A stretch of 64,000 nucleotides of DNA from NCBI GenBank assembly GCA_013054445.1, contig JAAMPI010000101.1:1-64000 (forward strand). The letters run 5' to 3'. The translations under genes and the position numbers were made by a program. The notes under the pieces are model-generated. The model was given only the letters and a program-made list of their open reading frames with translations. It was not told the origin of the DNA and made no database searches. This document shows positions 48,488 through 60,577 of this stretch, piece by piece (position 1 is the stretch's first letter; every line of letters starts with the position of its first letter). The DNA comes from Cudoniella acicularis (taxonomy: Eukaryota > Ascomycota > Leotiomycetes > Helotiales > Helotiaceae).

Positions 48488-49254
48488 GGTGTGTTTGGAT
48501 TAGGGAAGAGAGAGGCGGTGGATTTTACATTTCGAAGATCTCATGTTGAGATACCCTTGCTCATTATTACATTCTTTGTCATAATTACGTTACAAATGTA
48601 AATAACAAATTGAGCACCTAGGAAATATTTCCGCTTGGTGTTTTTTCTGTCAAGTGAACCTATTCGTGGAGGGGTTGCTAGAGATATGGCTATTTCTATA
48701 TTTAGCATGCGCCCTAGGCACCTAGGGGGTAATTATGTCGCTAAATTATAGCGCATCGCCTACTAGAATTCAGCTGTTATGCAGTTGGAAGGAATTACAG
48801 TGATCAGCAAACTTTTCGAAAAATAAAAGGCGAAAGACGATATTGTCCCACAAGGGGATAAGGTTAATTCCTGTCACTGTTTCGTGGAATTCGACGACGC
48901 GACGAAAGCGGATCTTGCAATTGAGGCACTCGATGGCACAGATAAATGGGGTGGGGAAATCGCGGTTCGACGTGCCCATCCGACGAAGAGAAAGGCAATT
49001 TGAATATCGCAACCTAATTGCAAATTCGATGATCTCCTTCACCATGTCAACACCAAAAGAGCTGAAGATCTCGCAATGTGTGGCTGACGGTGGCTGATGG
49101 TGCTAATGTTGATGCCTAACCTCCCCTCAACAGGCCACCTCATCCGACATCTGTACTTCTCCAGACACTACATATATCCGCACTTACATCCCCTGTGCAA
49201 TTTCTTTTATTCTTGTTTCCTTTGATTTCCAACCAAAGAATATAGATCGCCAAA
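48488..49254. other. intergenic
   Basis: No gene supported. An open frame at 48843-49097 (plus) overlaps one on the minus strand, and neither shows a motif. The last 60 bp form an AT-rich leader for the next gene. Confidence 0.4.
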
Positions 49255-50700
49255 ATGCCCTCATCACCAAGAGAAACATTCCTCACCCTCCCCGCCGAAC
49301 TCCGCCTCCAAATATACGCCCTCGTTTTCCATCAAATCTACCCCTACAACCTTTCCACTATCCGCTCAATCTCCAGTTCCGAAAAACCATACAACCCCGT
49401 ACTCTCACTAACTCTCGTATCGCGCCAAATTCGCAACGAAGTCCTCGCTTTAACCCTCGCCAAAAGTCGGTATTTCAGCAGCCTCACCGCGTTCTGTTCC
49501 TGGGTTTCACGTGCTCCAGATCAAACTGCTCTCGACAATGTGAGAGATGTCAGTATTTCGATTATTGAGGGCAAGTTAGAGGGCATCTTTCGTCGTCACG
49601 TCGAGGTAGAGGGGTTCGGGAGTGAAAGTTACAGGGTGAAGATGTATCAAGCTGCGAAAGACAATTCAGCGAAAGAGGAGGAAGTGAAAGTGGAAGTGAG
49701 CGACGAGGAGAAAAACACGGCAAATTACTGGCTTCAGCGTTACATCTCCCAATTTGGAAACCAAGCTCCCCTACCCTCACCAAAGATCTCAACGTGGAGC
49801 AAACTCCTGAGCTCGATCTTGACCATCACTCTCCCTCATGCAACGCCCACCCACCCCATAGTAACAACTTTCAACTCCTTCACCGCCATCCGCAACGTCC
49901 GCCGCCTCTGGCTACATCTCGGCGCCTTTTTCAACTCCATGGACGGATTTTCAAAGCAGGTCGCAGACGAGCAAGAACTCATCCTCGAAATGCTCTCCAC
50001 CACCTGCCCCAACATCACCGATTTCACCATCATGTCCCGGCGCGTACGCCTCTCTTACCTCCTCGGATTCCCGCATCTCCGCAGTCTCCAATTCGACGGC
50101 TTCTCGAAAACCCCTCCCGAGGTAACGATCAAGATCCTCAATCAGTTACCGAAGCTTGAGGAGCTCGTCTTGTACCGGTATCCGCACAACTACGCCCGCG
50201 AGCTGCCGGATGACGAATACGTCAGCATCACTCCCGAGGTCCTCTCTTCGCTCCAAAATCCACTAAAAAGCCTCCGAATCTGGCATCTCGCATCCGATTT
50301 CCCAGCCCCATTTCTCACGGTCCCCTTCATCCGCGCTCTGTCTACTCATCGCTCCACACTCCGCAGACTCCAAGTTGTGTCCGAACACCCTCTCGAACCA
50401 GCGGTCGTGGAAGCACTACTAGATTTCATCGTGGGAAGCAAAGTGACGACGTTGGAAGTCAAGGTTAAAGTCCCGCTGTTGATGGGGCCCATGGGGTTCA
50501 TGGGGGAGGCGGATCTGAAGGCGTACTTGCCGTCGACGGCGGCGGGTGGGAAGACGAGGGTGAGTTGCGAGGTTAGTGCGAAGGATAGGCGGTTGAGGGA
50601 GTTGGTGATGGTTATGGAGTGTGGGGGTGCGAGTTTGAGTCGTGTGTCAAGGAGTCAGGAGCTGGCGGATCATGATTTGCAGATTGATTGGGATAGGTAA
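49255..50700 (+). CDS. F-box/2EXR-like protein
   Basis: A single-exon 481-residue protein from ATG 49255. Residues about 9-70 hold FLTLPAELRLQIYALVFHQI and then LSLTLVSRQIRNEVLALTLA, the typical LPAELR..IY ... L..VSRQIR.EV...L signature of fungal F-box-like/2EXR proteins. A charged middle (EEEVKVEVSDEEK) precedes leucine-rich stretches such as PHLRSLQFDGFSKTPPEVTI and LNQLPKLEELVLYRYPHN, suggesting irregular leucine-rich repeats that could bind a partner. The function of this group is mostly unknown; an SCF adaptor role is a guess from the domain. It resembles in type, but is not a close copy of, the gene at 33042. Confidence 0.75.
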   Translation: MPSSPRETFLTLPAELRLQIYALVFHQIYPYNLSTIRSISSSEKPYNPVLSLTLVSRQIRNEVLALTLAKSRYFSSLTAFCSWVSRAPDQTALDNVRDVSISIIEGKLEGIFRRHVEVEGFGSESYRVKMYQAAKDNSAKEEEVKVEVSDEEKNTANYWLQRYISQFGNQAPLPSPKISTWSKLLSSILTITLPHATPTHPIVTTFNSFTAIRNVRRLWLHLGAFFNSMDGFSKQVADEQELILEMLSTTCPNITDFTIMSRRVRLSYLLGFPHLRSLQFDGFSKTPPEVTIKILNQLPKLEELVLYRYPHNYARELPDDEYVSITPEVLSSLQNPLKSLRIWHLASDFPAPFLTVPFIRALSTHRSTLRRLQVVSEHPLEPAVVEALLDFIVGSKVTTLEVKVKVPLLMGPMGFMGEADLKAYLPSTAAGGKTRVSCEVSAKDRRLRELVMVMECGGASLSRVSRSQELADHDLQIDWDR

Positions 50701-52393
50701 AGGGGCGCTTGCGGTAGAATCATGAAGGAGATAGGAGGAATTGAATGGGATTTAGGCGTGTATAACTTCATTAGATAAACTTTTTAATATATTTCCCAAT
50801 TGAACTAAAATATATATATGCATATATTCTAAGCAAGCGCCGAATACCGAAAATGCATATTTAAAATATAAGTAGTAACTCTATTATACAACATTATCAA
50901 TAGTAGGAAAGAAAAAAACAAAACCCCTAATACAACTCTATAACCCCTCCCCCATGTATGGGAAAACCAACCTCCCCCCATCTGCAACATTAGCCTCCAA
51001 ATACCCTTAGACTCAGGATTAATTTTCCCTTTCGCTGGTTCTGTTTTAGTCTGTGGACTTGAGCAACTGCTGCTTTAACCTGAGCTGAGGGTGAGCACCC
51101 CGAGCCGAGGGTGAGCATGCCTGAGCTTGTTTCCTTTTGTTTTCCCCTCCCCCCCCTCACTCCTAACCACCATGCACCCTCGTGGTCTAGCAGGTCTTGC
51201 TTTAATTGCTAAAAATAGGACATTAAACACTTAGAGGAATAATCTCTAAGTACACTTGCTATTAATAAACCCACGAGATCACCTCGAATTGTAGAATTAA
51301 AGGCTAGAACAAAAACCTGTTAAAGCGAATGTAGGGGCTTTCACGAGACTATGGCGGAACCAGAGGAATTGAAACCATGTAAATATTACGAGTGCCCTTT
51401 AGACTTAGCCGGGCGGAATAGACCATCATCATCATGCTGCGGAAACCACTTCATTTTTATATCACTTATGCATCATCATGCTACACAGACGTCGGGATTT
51501 ATCGAGATCTGCTACTAACGCCATCTCAGCAATTCAGCTCTCGCTTAAGTGTCCGCTTCCTCGGGAGTAGAATTCATGGTTGATATAAGGAGCGCAGGAA
51601 GCAAGATACATTTGAAAGGTTTCTCGAATTAGAAATGAGTCGGGAAATAAAGCCCTTCTTGCGAAGGATTAAACGGCTTTCCTCGTGCGTCGGTTGGTCT
51701 TCCCTTTCATTTCGTTTCAGGGCAAGGGAGCAGCGGTGGCGTTTAGACCGGTCAATCAAATTTGAGGCTGAGTCTGGATAAAGTCAAAAGACGGAGTCAG
51801 AATACTTATCTTTGAAAATTTACACGGTTGGATCTTTGCGCAAAGGTGATTCTGCATTTAAGCCACCATTCCGTAACATCGGTGCGGAACCAGTTAAAAC
51901 CTGCAGCAGTTATCACTGCAGCTCTTGGCCAATGCTAGGTTACGGAATCAAGGCTCCTGCATATATTTGTTTGTCGTTGCATCTCTCGCTGCGCAATTCC
52001 CTTCACACCATCTCAACATTCTAGCATTTTCAACACGTTCACGTTCGCACATCTCGTACCAAAGCCTTTCGCTGCGAGTCTTCGACCCTCGTAGTCTCGC
52101 GTTGACTGTCTTCTATCGAATTGACATTCGTATGTCCACCTTCGCAGCCGTCTCTAGCGAGGCTGTACAAGCACCGCACATCCCACTTTAGTTGCTGATT
52201 TTTCGAAGCTTCTGTTCGCACCGATTCTCGTCGGTCAAACCCTGAACTTACTTTGAACGGTTGAACAGAACCATAGAGACTTTTGTCAATCTTGTGTTGT
52301 ACCAGACGGTATGTTTGTTGAGCTGCTCCATGTCGCATTGTGGCTGAATAATGAAACACAGCTCTCCCAGAAATACATTTCCATCTAGACAAT
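50701..52393. other. intergenic, partly AT-rich
   Basis: No gene supported. A short duplicated string (gagccgagggtgagca) occurs near 51080-51115, and 50790-50960 is AT-rich. The 52200-52390 stretch is probably the leader of the ankyrin gene. Confidence 0.4.
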
Positions 52394-55300
52394 ATGACCG
52401 CAGCTATGAGCTTGAGAATTGCTCTTGTGTTAATCTTGGTTCCAGTCGTTGCAGCTAGCTCAGGAGGGGATGCGTTTTCTAACAGCTTGTTCTCCGGTAT
52501 CTCTCCGTAAGTCTAAGACATGATAATTATTCAAATTAAAGAATTCACTGGTAACCACGCATGCAGACTCTTGGCGCTTGTTGGCCAGGACTTCGCAAAC
52601 CACTTCCTAAGCCAGTCTACGAGCTGGCTCGATAGTATTATATTCGCGACGGGGCCGCTGGGTATCCCTGCTGCCATTACTGCAGCCATAAGAGTTGGTG
52701 GCTATAGTTTCTTGAAAGGCCTTATCGGTCAGGCAGGGGAGAGGGAATCATCTGTCGAAAAAGATCTACTGTCCTCTACATCACGCGAGGTTTGCGAACT
52801 ATGGGACGGCCGAAAGGTCGTGAGGCTAGAGGCGACGGACCCATTCATTCAAGAACTAATATATGTCGGTGCAGATGGTATAGACGGTGAAGAATGGTAC
52901 AACTTGAGAGAAGCTATAGATGCGAAGATCCTTGTGAAGAAGAAGATATATGGAGATGAGGAAAGTCAGCTGGAACCCGGATCCAAGGCCTCCCCAGTTC
53001 CACCAAACATACTGTTAAATCTCATCGCTGATAGTAGATCCTGGGTGCAACGATTTGGAGCCATTTTTGGTATAATTTTGCAAACTGCTGTGCTGATCGT
53101 GGCCGGATTGACAACTTTTTATCCATATTGGAAACGCCGGTTTTCCGTCCAGCTCTACGAATTCTGTTGCATGGCCGGGGGAACTGGTCTTTTGACGTTT
53201 GGATTGATCATTTGTGCCTCGGTGGTGGACCAGCGTACTCAAGAGGAGACGTACACGACTAAAAATGGAAAGCCAGTATCTGTTGTGTGGCTGCAGAGAG
53301 GCCGTTCCGACACCGAAACTGACCAGAGTTTCAACCCCTGCATTTTTGGAGTCGAACGGAATAAAATACGAACCTCGCGCCTCTCCACAGAAGGCCCTTC
53401 CGGCAGTTTGAAAGTATGGACGCTAGTTGGAACACTGGCGGCTTCACTTGGTTTTATACTTCAATTCATCGGCTTAATCGGAATGCATTGGCCTACGCAG
53501 GTAGCCCAATTCACGATTACTCTGATAATGACAGTTGTAAGGGCCTTCATTCGTCGAACACCTCAACCACCTCATTTCTATTCAACAATTAACGATACGC
53601 CTAATACGATATCGGATAAACATGAGATGGACTGGCTCGCAAGTAAACCCAAGGAGACTTCGTTCATCGATTTAAAAAATAACATTGAGCCATGGCAGCT
53701 AATGACCGCTGGGAGTTTGAGCGACGCTCAGGGGGAGGGGAACAAGCATAAAGAAATCGAAGAGCAACAGTTCGTGCTTGATAGACGCTATAGGTTAGGA
53801 ACCCTGTGTGAGTGGACGGGAATGGCGCGCAAATGGGCAGTTTCTCTTGCAACTGCAATTGATGGTGTTATGAACATTCTATCAATGGACCCCGACCAAG
53901 GAAACGAGTTCACATGGGTGTTGGATTTCAAAGCCGGCAAATCGATACAGAACATCTCATTCACAGTAAAGAGACCACGAGAAAATGACCCATGGAAGTC
54001 AAATTTAGCCCGACTAGAAGCGGCTTTATCTCTGGGACTTTTTGGGGATAAGTTCCTAGAAGAACAACTTTATAAAGAAGAGCCCAATGCTCCACATGAC
54101 GAAGAGTTGAAGAAGGGAAAAGAAGACTGGCTTCGCTGGGAGGAAAATATGGAACGAAAAGCACCATCCATAAAGCTTCTTGGCCCAAAGACGCCTGTGG
54201 CTCTAAGGAACTTGATGTGGTGGGTTGGTCCTCGGAATCGGAAGCTCAAGGAAGTATCGCTACCTAAGGGTGGGGTTGAGAAGGCAGAGATAGAACAATA
54301 CCAGCCATTAGGATTTTTGAATTTGGAATCTACGAAGGAAGCTGACTTACTGGTCAAGCGACACAGAATAGCTGGCTTTAGGGACACAGTTGGGAACTCC
54401 GAATCGGAACAACAAAGTGTCAATTCTTCAAAACAACTGTATCTTGCTGCAATTTCAGATGCCGATCCGGGGCTGTTGTATGCGCAGCATATGTTTTCAG
54501 CTTTCATGCAAGCTATCGCGAAGAAGGAAGTGAACAAGTTCTCCAAGGCGACAATTGAGAACAAATGGAACTTTATCCCGAGTCATGAAGATTCGTGGAA
54601 TTTCATCCAACTCAGTGAGAAAACGATCGAGAAATTGGCACTGTGTGTGCAGAGTGCAGGACTAGGGGACATTGAAGATGCATACTTGAGTATCATTGCA
54701 CCCTTGAGCAAGGAAGCCAAGCTTCCGAGTCTTGAAGACGTTTTTGAACTGGCGCGGGAAAGCGCAATAAAGGAGCAGTCACTAGAGAATTGGGACAATG
54801 CGTACACAATGTATCGCTTGCTTTTAGAGACGTTTATAACATCGAGTAAACCAGATGAAATGACTGTCAAAGCAACTGCTTTGCTTACGGAATTCTTCAG
54901 AGTCCTTTACAGAAATCTGGAAAAAGACCGAGCAGTAACTTTGGATGAGGAGGAGGACTACAAGAATATTAGAATGCAGCTTAAGATGAAAAATATCTAC
55001 GAGACGATCAAGAAGAATCTAAGAACAGCTGACGGAGATGTGTTAAACCACCTTGCAGATCTCTATGCGATGCAAGGCTGGCCGGAAGTTCGAACCGAAT
55101 TCCCAGTAAATCATCGGGAAAACGTTCTTGAACTGGAGACGCTTCAGCTTTTTCTTAAGCAGAACCCATTTCATTATGCGGCCATGGGAGAGGATCAGGA
55201 GCATTGGTATCGGTACCTCGGGCTGAAGGGATTGAACGAGTTCAGGGCAAGGACAGACTTTTTTGGTAGGACAGCCCTGCATTATGTGGCTTGGAAGAGA

Positions 55301-56245
55301 GAGACAACGAATTCTAGGAGGTCAGGCGACCTGATTCGATCGCTGCGTAAAGTCCTTGACGATAGCGACTGTTACGGGATGACAGCATTACACGCTGCGG
55401 CAGAAAGCGGGAATGCCGAGATAATCGGGCTGCTCGTAGAACAAGGTGCTAGCAAAGACAAGTTGTTTCAGAACAGGTCGGCATTACATATTGCAGCAGA
55501 GATTGGTCATGTGGAAGTAGTTCGCAAACTGATAGATCTCCGTGCCGACATAGGTATGAAGACCCTTCGTGGGAGGAATGCCTTGCATTTAGCAGCGCTC
55601 GGGGGCCACAAAGATGTGGTCACTGAGTTGCTTGGGGAGGTAGGGGCTGATACAGTGGACGGAATGGGGAGGCAGGCCCTTCACTTGGCGGCTACAAAGG
55701 GACACATAGATGTGATGAGCGAACTGCTCGAGAAGGGAGCGGCCTTGGGCGCGATGGATATCAATGGAAGAACGGCGCTACATTTGGCGGCTAGATTTGG
55801 AATTGAAAAGGTAGTAAGCTTCCTACTCGAAAAAGGAGCGGCCTTGGGCGCGGTGGATGCCGCCGGTATGACAGCGCTCCATCATGCGGTGGAGAACGGG
55901 AATAGGGTGGTAGTCCGCATACTGCTCGAGAAAAATGCCGTTTACTCGACAGATATGATGGGGATTGAGACGCTACGTTGTGCCACCATGCACCATTACC
56001 GGGCGATCGTGGGCGATCTACTACAGGCGCTCCTCAAAAAGCGAGCGGCAGTCGACGTGACAGATACGAGAAGAAGTGCGGCGCTGCGTTGGGCGAAGGA
56101 AGGCGACTGGCATGAGTGGATAGTGGAAATGGTACTTGAGTTACTGCAGGAGGCAGTGGAAGCTGGGGAAGGCGCCGGATTCGGCGGCACTCGAGCCTGG
56201 GAAAGAGGCAGTTTGCGTGCTACTCTACGCACTGCTTGTAAATGA
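52394..56245 (+). CDS. ankyrin-repeat membrane protein with signal peptide
   Basis: 1263 residues in two exons: 52394-52506 and 52567-56245, intron 60 bp (GTAAGT...GCAG). Exon 1 encodes a signal sequence (SLRIALVLILVPVVAA). It is followed by a fungal-specific N-terminal module (SPLLALVGQDFANHFLSQST, then SWLDSIIFATGPLGIPAAIT, and SSTSREVCELWDGRKVVR) that I have seen in many uncharacterised ascomycete ankyrin proteins. Membrane helices lie near residues 63-82, 202-222, 237-255, 323-342 and 349-365. A large helical middle follows. From about residue 936 come seven to eight ankyrin repeats (FGRTALHYVAW, YGMTALHAAAESGNAEIIGL, GRQALHLAATKGHIDVMSEL). The design suggests a membrane-anchored NLR-like or sensor protein; there is no NACHT or NB-ARC domain. 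The 3' end may be misread, because another frame continues from about 56180 to 56411. Confidence 0.75.
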
Positions 56246-57490
56246 AGGGACCTGTGTAATAGATACAGATACGAGCGGGAGGACAGTCCAGCCAACGGCT
56301 GCCGAACCCGAGCTCACTTACGATGCGGAAGTGCGTGAAATAGTAAGGATTATTGAAGGGCTACTGAATGAGAGTGCGGATCCCAAGTGCTCCAGCGGGG
56401 GCCCTCGTTAATGGTGGAAAATATTGTAAATTATGATGTCTAAGGACGGCGGGGTAGCTGGAAAAAACGAGCGTTTATAAGGTCCTTGAGAAAAACTACT
56501 CCCAATAGAGTGTCACGACCCAAGATCAGGTGACGAGTCACGGGATCGGTTCAGCAGTTCAGCGGTCCAGCGCTCAAGGCCTGAACTGATGAACTACTGA
56601 ACCACGACCACCACGTCCTATATAGCCATATAGTTTTCCTATGTTAGAGCGTGTGCTCAACTCATATTCTAATATCATCACTTGATTAGGATAACGCTCT
56701 ACCAGAACCTGCTTGACGCTTCCAAGGCTAAGTAAACCCCGTTCACGTGACATTGAGATCTCACGTGATAACAGAACGTTACATAGAGCAAGTAGGATAC
56801 AAAGTGAGGCCCTGACCAACGCGATGTCCGCATTTGGATACAGATACTGCCTGCAACTTCTTTCCTCTTTTCAGACTTACTTATTCTATTGATAGGAAAG
56901 CTAAATTTCAATTAGTGTCCTTTTGGGAGGGCGTCGAGGACTCACCGAGGAGGAAAAATACCTTGAGATTCCCGCGACGTGTCAAAATTATCTTGGTTGA
57001 AACCACTCTGCAAAGGAACTTGGTTTGTCAACGAAGGTTATCCCCCTGGTTTCCACTTAATTATAAAGAACAACCAATCTTTTTGCGCAGGCGTGAGTTC
57101 TTAACATGGGTTCTCAAGCTTTGTTATTATCGACTTCAGAGCTCTCCTTGACAATTAAACCGCGATTGGAAATCAAAAACATATTAACAGTGAATTTAGA
57201 GAATTTTGCTCTTTCCCAAATAAAGTGAATTATTGTGTTTCAAAAGCTCACTACTCATACTTCCTCAATGAATGATAAGCTTAGATCCCGTATGGACTAG
57301 TGGCGCACGTGAAATTCGGATAATCAATATTCAACTTGCCAGCTGCTTTTGAATCACATTCCGATCGTGAATCATAACCCCTGCGGAGATAGTTCGTTGC
57401 GACTATAAATAGTGAGAAATCTCCCAGAAAAACCAACTTCCCCCATACATCAACATCTTCGAGGATCATATCGAGTTCCTAAAACAAAGG
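56246..57490. other. intergenic with a TGTCACG LTR-like start at 56511
   Basis: 56246-56411 carries an open frame that may be the true end of the ankyrin gene. At 56511 the string TGTCACGACC begins a segment with a tata-containing stretch near 56618 that looks like part of an LTR, one of three TGTCACG starts in the right part of the window. No gene is seen between 56700 and 57490. Confidence 0.35.
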
Positions 57491-57529
57491 CATTTACGGA
57501 CTCGCATCACACAACCTATCACCAAGCCG

Positions 57530-57908
57530 CATACGCAGGCTGCTGCTCGACAAGGGCGCCGAGCTCGAGACTAAGGACACGATAAATTGCCAGACGTCGC
57601 TATCATACGCTGCTAAGAGCGGGCACGAGGCTATCGTTAGGCTGCTGCTCGACAAGGGCGCTGAGCTCGAGACTAAGGACACGAAGTATGGCTAGACGCC
57701 GCTGTTGCACGCTGCTTGGAACGGGTACGAGGCCGTCGCCACGCTGCTGCTCGATCGGGGCGCTGATATGAGTATAGAGAACAAAAGTGGTTGGAGTGCC
57801 TTACAACTAGCGGCACTTAATGGTCATGAAGGGGTAGAATGTCTCTTAGTAATATATAGAGCACCTGATCCCGAAGACTTTTATGGGTTGGAAAATCTGT
57901 TTTCGTAA
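57530..57908 (+). pseudogene. ankyrin-repeat gene fragment with in-frame TAG
   Basis: Three to four ankyrin repeats of the near-identical type found in fungal NACHT/NB-ARC proteins: RLLLDKGAELETKDT twice, then TPLLHAAWNGYEAVATLLLD, and GWSALQLAALNGHEGVECLL, ending at TAA 57908. In the second unit TAG (about 57692) replaces the Gln codon expected in YGQTPL, a C-to-T change of RIP type. No start codon or upstream domain is recognisable; upstream repeats run into other frames. It is a remnant of a longer gene. Confidence 0.7.
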
Positions 57909-59371
57909 AGTAGCTTTTGAAATTGTATTATATATATTTTTTGTAATTTTGATAGAGAGAGGCTCGGGGGAGGTAATGTTTATATACTCTTTATATACTG
58001 CTAAAATACTACTAAGTGATTTCAAAGCATAAGCAGAGTATTCGGGCTAGAACATTCCAGAAGCTTCATTTCTCTTCTAACCACGTAATAAGACGCTCCT
58101 CATATTTGTATCTTAGCAGACTCACAAGTAGTTCAAAGAGTAGTTGATTTAATGTTTATCTGGGTAGTCGAGCACAGGCCACATGTAACAGACCTACGAG
58201 AGTTCTCGATATCGCATAATTTTGATTGGCTCGAAACTCGGCAATCTTCAACTACGGCAACACGACCCTGACAGTGATTTCATACATATTTTTTAACGAC
58301 GAGAACGAAATCAGATGCGGAGCGCGCAGCGCGACGCCGAGCGACTCATATATCACTACATTCTCTCAGTCAGAAAGCATAATGTCTGGCATTTTCGATA
58401 CGTGACTTACTGTAACGTGATCAAAGTGCGGGGTAGCACGGGGCACCTCGAGCTATTACCTAATCGGCAACCTTCGGACCACCAGGGCCAAGACTTTTAA
58501 GAAAGTTTACTTCAATTCAAGGTATTGCCTTGCTCTACCTAACTGGCACTGCTTATCATACCTTTCCTACCGATCTCTTATACATATTTTTATCTCTCGA
58601 TTTGTCTAGGTGTTGGCTAGGAATTTTGACAGGTGGATCAATGCCATATGAACTCTTACTGCAGGGTCCCTTGGACTATTCGTTGTTGTAATAAGGTTTT
58701 TCTTAGACGGATTCCCTTATGTCGGCAGTTGTAGGAAACTTTACTGTTTTACCTATGTCCGCTATCCTCAGCTTTAGTGATAATAAAAGTATTTCAGATT
58801 AATTAATACGCTCTAACTTCAATCATCCATTACCATGTCACATCTCCACATTTTATCCCCAGTCATTATTTTCTTCCAGTTAAAATTCCAACACCTAATC
58901 ATATCACTCGAAAGACTTCCTATTTGCAGTAGTTATTTACGGTCCTGGGCCTTAACGCAATATCGCACTTGTAACAACTGCCGTGCCTGAAGTCGACGTC
59001 ATTACAACCGCCCCCAGCAACCTCTTCGTGTAGTCACAAGGCTTGATTCAACCGTCTTGTCTCCTTATAGAGTATGTTCAGCTGCTTTTTATATTTAAAC
59101 AAAAAGGGGGGAAAGACAAAGAAGAAGAAAATACTAATAACTGTTTAAGAATAAGCGTCGCGCCGACTCAACACATAACGAGCCAACCCTCCCCTACCAC
59201 CCCAACAAGCACTTCCTATACCTATCCAACCCCTAATACAGCCTGGTTGGGTGTGTACCCATTGTCTAAAGCCATAGGGTCCTTCTAATCTCCGCACTTG
59301 TAATAACTGTTGGTCTCGGAGTCGAGGCAGGCATTGCGGCTTCACTCTTACTCACGTTTCCTCAACTCAAA
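57909..59371. other. AT-rich intergenic region
   Basis: No gene supported. Short open frames have no motif. The stretch is probably decayed repeat DNA joining the ankyrin fragment and the Helitron remnant. Confidence 0.35.
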
Positions 59372-60200
59372 TAGATTCTTTGTAGTAGGAACGCCTATCT
59401 GAGTTAGCAGTTCAGCCCTTCGAGCAAACTTGGTCCACATCTTGCCCGCATTGTTCCTCTTTGCTCCTTTCTACAGAGAACATAAGTTGGTGCTGCTTAA
59501 ATAGCAAAAGAGTCGTCCCCAGACTTTTGCTATACCCCCAGACTTTCAACACTGGCTCGATTCTACCGCAGTCCCAATATCTGCTCTCAGCCGACGTCTA
59601 AATAGCCTATTTGCTTTCTCCGCTATTAGGTCAATAGAAGGTTTCGTTCAGTTCCGCGGCTTCGCTAACGTCGTTATAACAGGACGTGTCTATTACCGGC
59701 TCCTTAACATTTTAGAAGGCGAACATAACATGCGTTGGTTTCTATACGACAAGACATCGTGCTCGCAAAAAGCTGCTAATTTGAACGTACCGCATCAAGC
59801 TATCAACTTAGTACGTCATCTCCTTAACGGCGTAAATCCCTACGTCTCTACTATCCGTCATACGCTAGACTAGGTAGACGCAAAATTAATCTCTCTAGCC
59901 GTCAAACCATAGCATCTTCCTGCGGGAGGCGAACTAGCAGCTATTGTTAACACCCACAACCTTAGCACCGTCGATAGCCAAAAGATTGCCTTTTTCCGCC
60001 ATAGTAGAAATCAACCCCGTTTTGTCAACATCTTCTCTCGGCACTATAAACCTCTTTAGTACCCGCTTCTATTTCCTCACGGCACTCCAGGCTAGGGCCG
60101 AAGCAATCCGACCAGTTCCCTTCCTGGAGGCAATCCTAATGCCACAATGCTTACAGATGCCAAAAATCTTCATGAGTACTACAGGGATAAAGGAACCCGG
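59372..60200 (+). mobile_element. Helitron-like helicase, decayed N-terminal part
   Basis: The plus-strand translation recalls the N-terminal region of fungal Helitron Rep/Pif1-helicase proteins in the correct order. First, a zinc-knuckle-like region PFEQTWSTSCPHCSSLLLST. Next, after a frame change near 59600, SRRLNSLFAFSAIRSIEGFV, FANVVITGRVYYRLLNILEG and MRWFLYDKTSC. Then STVDSQKIAFFRHSRNQPRF, VNIFSRHYKPL and YPLLFPHGTPG. TAG codons stand where Gln or Trp is expected (HYKPL*YPLLF, GTPG*GR), again the RIP signature. The copy breaks off at 60202, where an LTR-like segment starts; the Rep HUH and helicase domains are absent. Confidence 0.65.
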
Positions 60201-60201
60201 C

Positions 60202-60577
60202 TGTCACGAATCAGGAATCACGTGCAGGCCCAGGCCTGAGGCTCGGCTGCAGCCAATGGAGCAGCATAGAGAACCAGGGTCCTAAGTCACGAGATCACAT
60301 GACTAGTCACGTGACCAGTCAGGTGATGGAGTCCAAGGCCGAGGCTTGGCAGAAGGACCGAACGACCTTCGGCCCTCCCTGCTACCTGCGGCCTATAGGA
60401 ATAAGGGATCTATATAAGCAGANGGATTTCCTTACTAGATAGGAGCTTCGTGCTTAACTTACTTTAGTAATCTTATATCATACTTTGACTTATCTTTACT
60501 TATAACGTACTAAGCTTCTTAGTTAGCAACCCGATTAGTATTGCCTTGCTCGATACTTCTATACTACCAATCCGACA
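60202..60577. mobile_element. putative LTR (TGTCACGA...CCGACA)
   Basis: A 376-bp segment that begins TGTCACGA and ends CCGACA. It has repeated CACGTGAC-type palindromes near 60222-60322 and a TATA box (ctatataagcag at about 60411). It interrupts the Helitron remnant. No target-site duplication was found, and one N (60423) shows poor consensus. It may be a solo LTR or the edge of a truncated Gypsy element. Confidence 0.4.

Noticed and set aside
49794..50159. His/Pro-rich open frame inside the 49255 gene
   Set aside because: A plus-two frame shadow of the F-box/2EXR-like gene.
59944..60285. 113-residue open frame on the plus strand
   Set aside because: It overlaps the Helitron remnant in a different frame; the other frame carries the recognisable motifs.
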